Source: Paraburkholderia caribensis (GTDB taxonomy: Bacteria; Pseudomonadota; Gammaproteobacteria; Burkholderiales; Burkholderiaceae). From it: a stretch of 64,000 nt of DNA. The stretch lies in assembly GCF_002902945.1 (NCBI RefSeq), contig NZ_CP026101.1, positions 2,170,001-2,234,000 on the forward strand. Reading direction: 5' to 3'. The notes under the pieces are model-generated. The model did not search any database. It was not told the origin of the DNA and saw only the letters and a program-made list of their open reading frames with translations. The translations under genes and the position numbers were made by a program. Shown one piece after another: positions 61,572 through 64,000 of this stretch (the stretch's first letter is position 1; every line of letters starts with the position of its first letter).

Positions 61572-61601
61572 TGCCGCGCGTGAAAATGCGCGGCATTTTT
61601 T
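61572..61601 (+). terminator. Intrinsic terminator after pdxY
   Basis: TGCCGCGC-N8-GCGCGGCA, an 8-bp stem, followed by TTTTTTATT. A TATAAT (61563-61568) lies directly before it; no good -35 box was found, so it is read as coincidence or as a start giving a short leader for the next gene. Confidence 0.7.
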
Positions 61602-61634
61602 ATTGGCACCGGTTGACTGGCAAGAGAGGCACAG

Positions 61635-62096
61635 ATGGACGGCACGATTCGCAGCGAACGTGAAGAGCAGTTTGAAGAGTTGTGCATCAGCGTCGACGCA
61701 GACGAGATGCACGAGCAGGAAGCGATCGAATTCTTCGAAGCGCAATTCGGCGAAGCGGATTTCGATGCCGCGCAATGGCTCGATATTGCGCTGTACTATT
61801 CGCCCGCCGTCGCGCGTGGCATCGTCGATATGGTGACACCCGACGACAAGGCGCGCAGCAACATCGCCCAGGTGATCGCCGACAATCTCGACATCTCGTA
61901 TGGCGAAGACGAGTGCCAGCAGTTCGCGGAAACCATCCAGTTCGCGCTGGCCAACGGCGTGCCCGTCGATCTCGACGTGGTGCTCGACGGATGTCACCGC
62001 GCAATCGACGACCTCGATACATGGGCCGAAGACGACGTGAAAGAGCCGCTGCTGCGTCTGCGCGAAGAACTGTTGCGCATGCAGGGCGAGCAGTGA
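61635..62096 (+). CDS. Acidic hypothetical protein
   Basis: A 153-residue highly acidic, helical, soluble protein starting MDGTIRSEREEQFEELCISVDADEMHEQEAIEFFEAQFGE. It contains DAAQWLDIALYYSPAVARGIVDMVTPDDKARSNIAQVIADNLDISYGEDECQQF and a Leu-rich C-terminal helix. An AGAGAGG precedes the ATG. I do not recognise the family. The strongly acidic sequence could mimic nucleic acid or act as a small binding partner, but nothing in the context supports that. Confidence 0.75.
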   Translation: MDGTIRSEREEQFEELCISVDADEMHEQEAIEFFEAQFGEADFDAAQWLDIALYYSPAVARGIVDMVTPDDKARSNIAQVIADNLDISYGEDECQQFAETIQFALANGVPVDLDVVLDGCHRAIDDLDTWAEDDVKEPLLRLREELLRMQGEQ

Positions 62097-62218
62097 ACGG
62101 TCCGCGCTGACGCGCAACTTCACACACAAGCTCGCACGCACCCTCGCACACAACTTCACACGCATGCTCGCGCAGCGCTTTCGACATCACGCGCTGCGCG
62201 CTTCACACTGATCGATGG

Positions 62219-62252
62219 GCGTGCCGCATGCGCATTCGCGCATGCGGCACGC
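62219..62252. other. Perfect 15-bp palindromic stem-loop
   Basis: GCGTGCCGCATGCGC-N4-GCGCATGCGGCACGC in the gene-free interval 62097-62683. It could end the transcript of the acidic protein gene, although there is no T-run. Confidence 0.5.
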
Positions 62253-62594
62253 TAAACCCTCCCCGCTTTCCCCGGCAAGCTTCCCGTTCACCTTCGCAGC
62301 CGACGCTTAAAAGCGTGCGGCCGCGCTGTGCTGAAATGCGCATCCAACATGCCGCGAACTGCCAAGACGCACGCATATTGGCTTTCTATATTCGCGCCAC
62401 GGATCGGCTGCAGCACGCGGGTTGCGCGACATTCCCGGTTCGTCGGCAGACGGCGCGCAGTCGTTTTGGCTTTGGTGTTTTCCAGCATTGCCTTGCACGC
62501 TGCATCGTCCGTAATCTCGTCCGTGTTTTTGTCCGTGCATTGTTTGCGTACGTATTGAAGGAGACCTGTCGACACACTGCATCGCGCAATCCGA

Positions 62595-62643
62595 CCGGCA
62601 GCGCCGCGCTTTCGAATCATGCGCGGCGCGCGCTGCAAGCCGG
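62595..62643 (+). promoter_or_regulatory. Structured 5' leader upstream of the LivK-type gene
   Basis: An inner stem GCGCCGCGC (62601-62609)/GCGCGGCGC (62621-62629) is enclosed by CAGCG/CGCTG and CCGGC/GCCGG arms. It ends about 40 bp before the ATG at 62684. A GTAAGGAGA ribosome-binding site follows. A regulatory role is only a possibility. Confidence 0.35.
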
Positions 62644-62683
62644 CTGTTTCTACCATCCCTGTCTGCCGATGTAAGGAGAAACC

Positions 62684-63838
62684 ATGAGCTTTTGCAAGAC
62701 GCTGAACCCGTTTGCCGTGATGTTGGGCGCCGTGCTGTCCATCGCGCCGCTCAGCAGTTTCGCCGCTGACGAACTGCCCGTGAAGATCGGCTTTGCCGCG
62801 CCGATGACGGGTGCCAACGCGGGCTACGGCAAAGACCTGCAGAACGGCGTGCGGCTTGCCCTCGAGGAAGCCAACGCCCAGAAGATCAAGATTGGCGACA
62901 AGGTCGCGCGCTTCGATCTCGTGTCCGAGGACGATCAGGCCGACCCGCGCATCGGCGTGCAGGCTGCGCAGAAACTGGTGGATCAGAACGTGTCGGGCAT
63001 TGTCGGCCATTTCAATTCGGGCACGACGATCCCGGCTTCGCAAATTTACGAGCAGGCGGGCATACCGATGATCGACCCTGCCGCGACGAACCCGACCATC
63101 ACGAATCGCGGGTTTGCGAACACGTTCATGGTGATTTCGACGGACGCGCAAAACGCCGGCAACGCGGGCACGTACGCGGTGAAGACCACCAAGGCCAAGC
63201 GCATTGCGATCATCGACGACCGCACGGCATTCGGCCAGGGTGAAGCGGACGAATTCGAGAAAGCGGTGAAGGCGGCGGGCGGCAACATCGTCGCGCGCGA
63301 GTTCACGAGCAACACGGCTGTCGACTTCAGCACGCAGCTCACGAAGATCAAGTCGACCAATGCCGATCTGATTTTCTTCGGCGGGCTCGATACGCAGGCG
63401 GCTGCGATTGCGAAGAAGATGAAGCAGCTTGGGATGACGGCGCAGTTGCTGGGTGGCGGCGGTGTCGAAGACCCGGAGTTCATCAAGCTTGCTGGCGATG
63501 CGGCGGAAGGCGCGATGGCGTGGGAGTATGGCCGTCCGCTCGCGCAGCTGCCGGGCGGCAAGGACTTCTCGGCGAAGTTCAAGAAGCGGTTTGGCGATGA
63601 CATTCTGTCGTATGCGCCGTTCGGGTATGACGCGGCGTGGGCCGTGATCAAGGCGATGGAGACGGCGAAGTCGACGGATCCGAAGGTTTATCGCGCTGCG
63701 TTGAAGTCGATCAATTTTGAAGGGGTGACGGGGACGATTTCTTTTGATGCCACAGGGGCGTTGAAGAGTGCTGCTTCTACCCTTTATCAGGTTAAGAATG
63801 GGGTTTGGGTGCCTGTCGTCACGAAGAGTGGGGTTTAA
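62684..63838 (+). CDS. Branched-chain amino acid ABC transporter substrate-binding protein (LivK-like)
   Basis: A 384-residue periplasmic binding protein of the LivJ/LivK family with the signal MSFCKTLNPFAVMLGAVLSIAPLSSFAA. The mature protein begins DELPVKIGFAAPMTGANAGYGKDLQNGVRLALEEANA, and includes VSGIVGHFNSGTTIPASQIYEQAGIPMIDPAATNP and YAPFGYDAAWAVIKAMETA, typical for binders of leucine, isoleucine and valine or related compounds. No permease or ATPase genes are inside the window; they may follow past the right edge or be elsewhere. Codon usage near the 3' end becomes rich in T and G. Confidence 0.92.
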   Translation: MSFCKTLNPFAVMLGAVLSIAPLSSFAADELPVKIGFAAPMTGANAGYGKDLQNGVRLALEEANAQKIKIGDKVARFDLVSEDDQADPRIGVQAAQKLVDQNVSGIVGHFNSGTTIPASQIYEQAGIPMIDPAATNPTITNRGFANTFMVISTDAQNAGNAGTYAVKTTKAKRIAIIDDRTAFGQGEADEFEKAVKAAGGNIVAREFTSNTAVDFSTQLTKIKSTNADLIFFGGLDTQAAAIAKKMKQLGMTAQLLGGGGVEDPEFIKLAGDAAEGAMAWEYGRPLAQLPGGKDFSAKFKKRFGDDILSYAPFGYDAAWAVIKAMETAKSTDPKVYRAALKSINFEGVTGTISFDATGALKSAASTLYQVKNGVWVPVVTKSGV

Positions 63839-63971
63839 GGTTTAGGTTTATTGGTTTTGGTTTTTTGGTTTTGGGTTTTTTGGTTTTGCCAGCGGGCGCT
63901 ATGTTTGGGTTTGCATGGGGCCTTGCTGGCATCCGCGTTTGCGCCGTTTCGTGGCGCGGGCGGTGTGGTGT

Positions 63972-63996
63972 GGTTTGGTTTGGTTTGGTTTGGTTT
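63972..63996 (+). repeat. GGTTT pentanucleotide tandem repeat
   Basis: Five uninterrupted GGTTT units at the right edge, within a G/T-rich stretch (63839-64000) that also contains CTGGCATCCGCG, a sequence found at the arms of repeat elements A and B. Confidence 0.85.
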
Positions 63997-64000
63997 GCTT

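Noticed and set aside
63972..63996. GGTTT repeat as a CRISPR array or a telomere-like end
   Set aside because: Five-base units without spacers; simple tandem repeat in a G/T-rich spacer.

Overview
The window is GC-rich chromosomal DNA whose gene content and protein sequences point to a Burkholderiaceae beta-proteobacterium, most likely Paraburkholderia or a close relative. The assignment rests on family resemblance (the aru/ast plus aot arginine loci, paired EAL-HDOD proteins, an alanine/lysine-rich histone H1-like protein), not on a database search. No rRNA, tRNA, CRISPR array, transposase or phage gene was seen.

Layout. 1-10.7 kb: an Rrf2 regulator cut by the window edge with an operator-overlapped promoter, a small lipoprotein, a GNAT and a DJ-1/PfpI protein, a CHASE3 histidine kinase, an ammonium transporter behind a sigma-54/NtrC control region, a fluoride channel gene behind a fluoride riboswitch, two tandem small paralogues, a histone-like RHH protein, a CHAD protein and a PRC-barrel protein. 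10.7-21.1 kb: a probable orphan small RNA, an IclR regulator and an mdtABC-type RND efflux operon. 21.1-22.0 kb: repeat element A. 22-30 kb: a membrane protein, an exported peroxiredoxin and a cluster of four c-di-GMP/HDOD signalling proteins. 30-39.5 kb: an orphan arginine/ornithine-type binding protein, an anaerobic sulfatase maturase with its serine-type sulfatase, and ytcA-mdtNOP. 39.5-51.1 kb, all minus strand: aotQ-aotM-aotP-argR, repeat element B, then aruC-aruF-aruG-astD-astB-astE, i.e. arginine/ornithine uptake, its AraC-family regulator and the full arginine succinyltransferase pathway from arginine to glutamate. 51.4-64 kb: a methyltransferase, a patatin, a lipoprotein, a luciferase-like oxidoreductase, an alpha/beta hydrolase, glgC-glgA, pdxY, an acidic protein of unknown function and a LivK-type binding protein.

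The most unusual structure is a pair of roughly 880-bp non-coding elements (21101-21988 and 46811-47697). Each has nested inverted repeats, two copies of the same 15-bp hairpin and a perfect 25-bp inner inverted repeat; their centres lie in opposite orientation. DNA on both sides becomes rich in G and T when read towards the element. The same drift appears at the right end of the window, which predicts a third copy just beyond base 64000. Other well-supported regulatory finds are the fluoride riboswitch, the sigma-54/NtrC site pair, the Rrf2 operator-promoter and an orphan terminator marking a likely small RNA.
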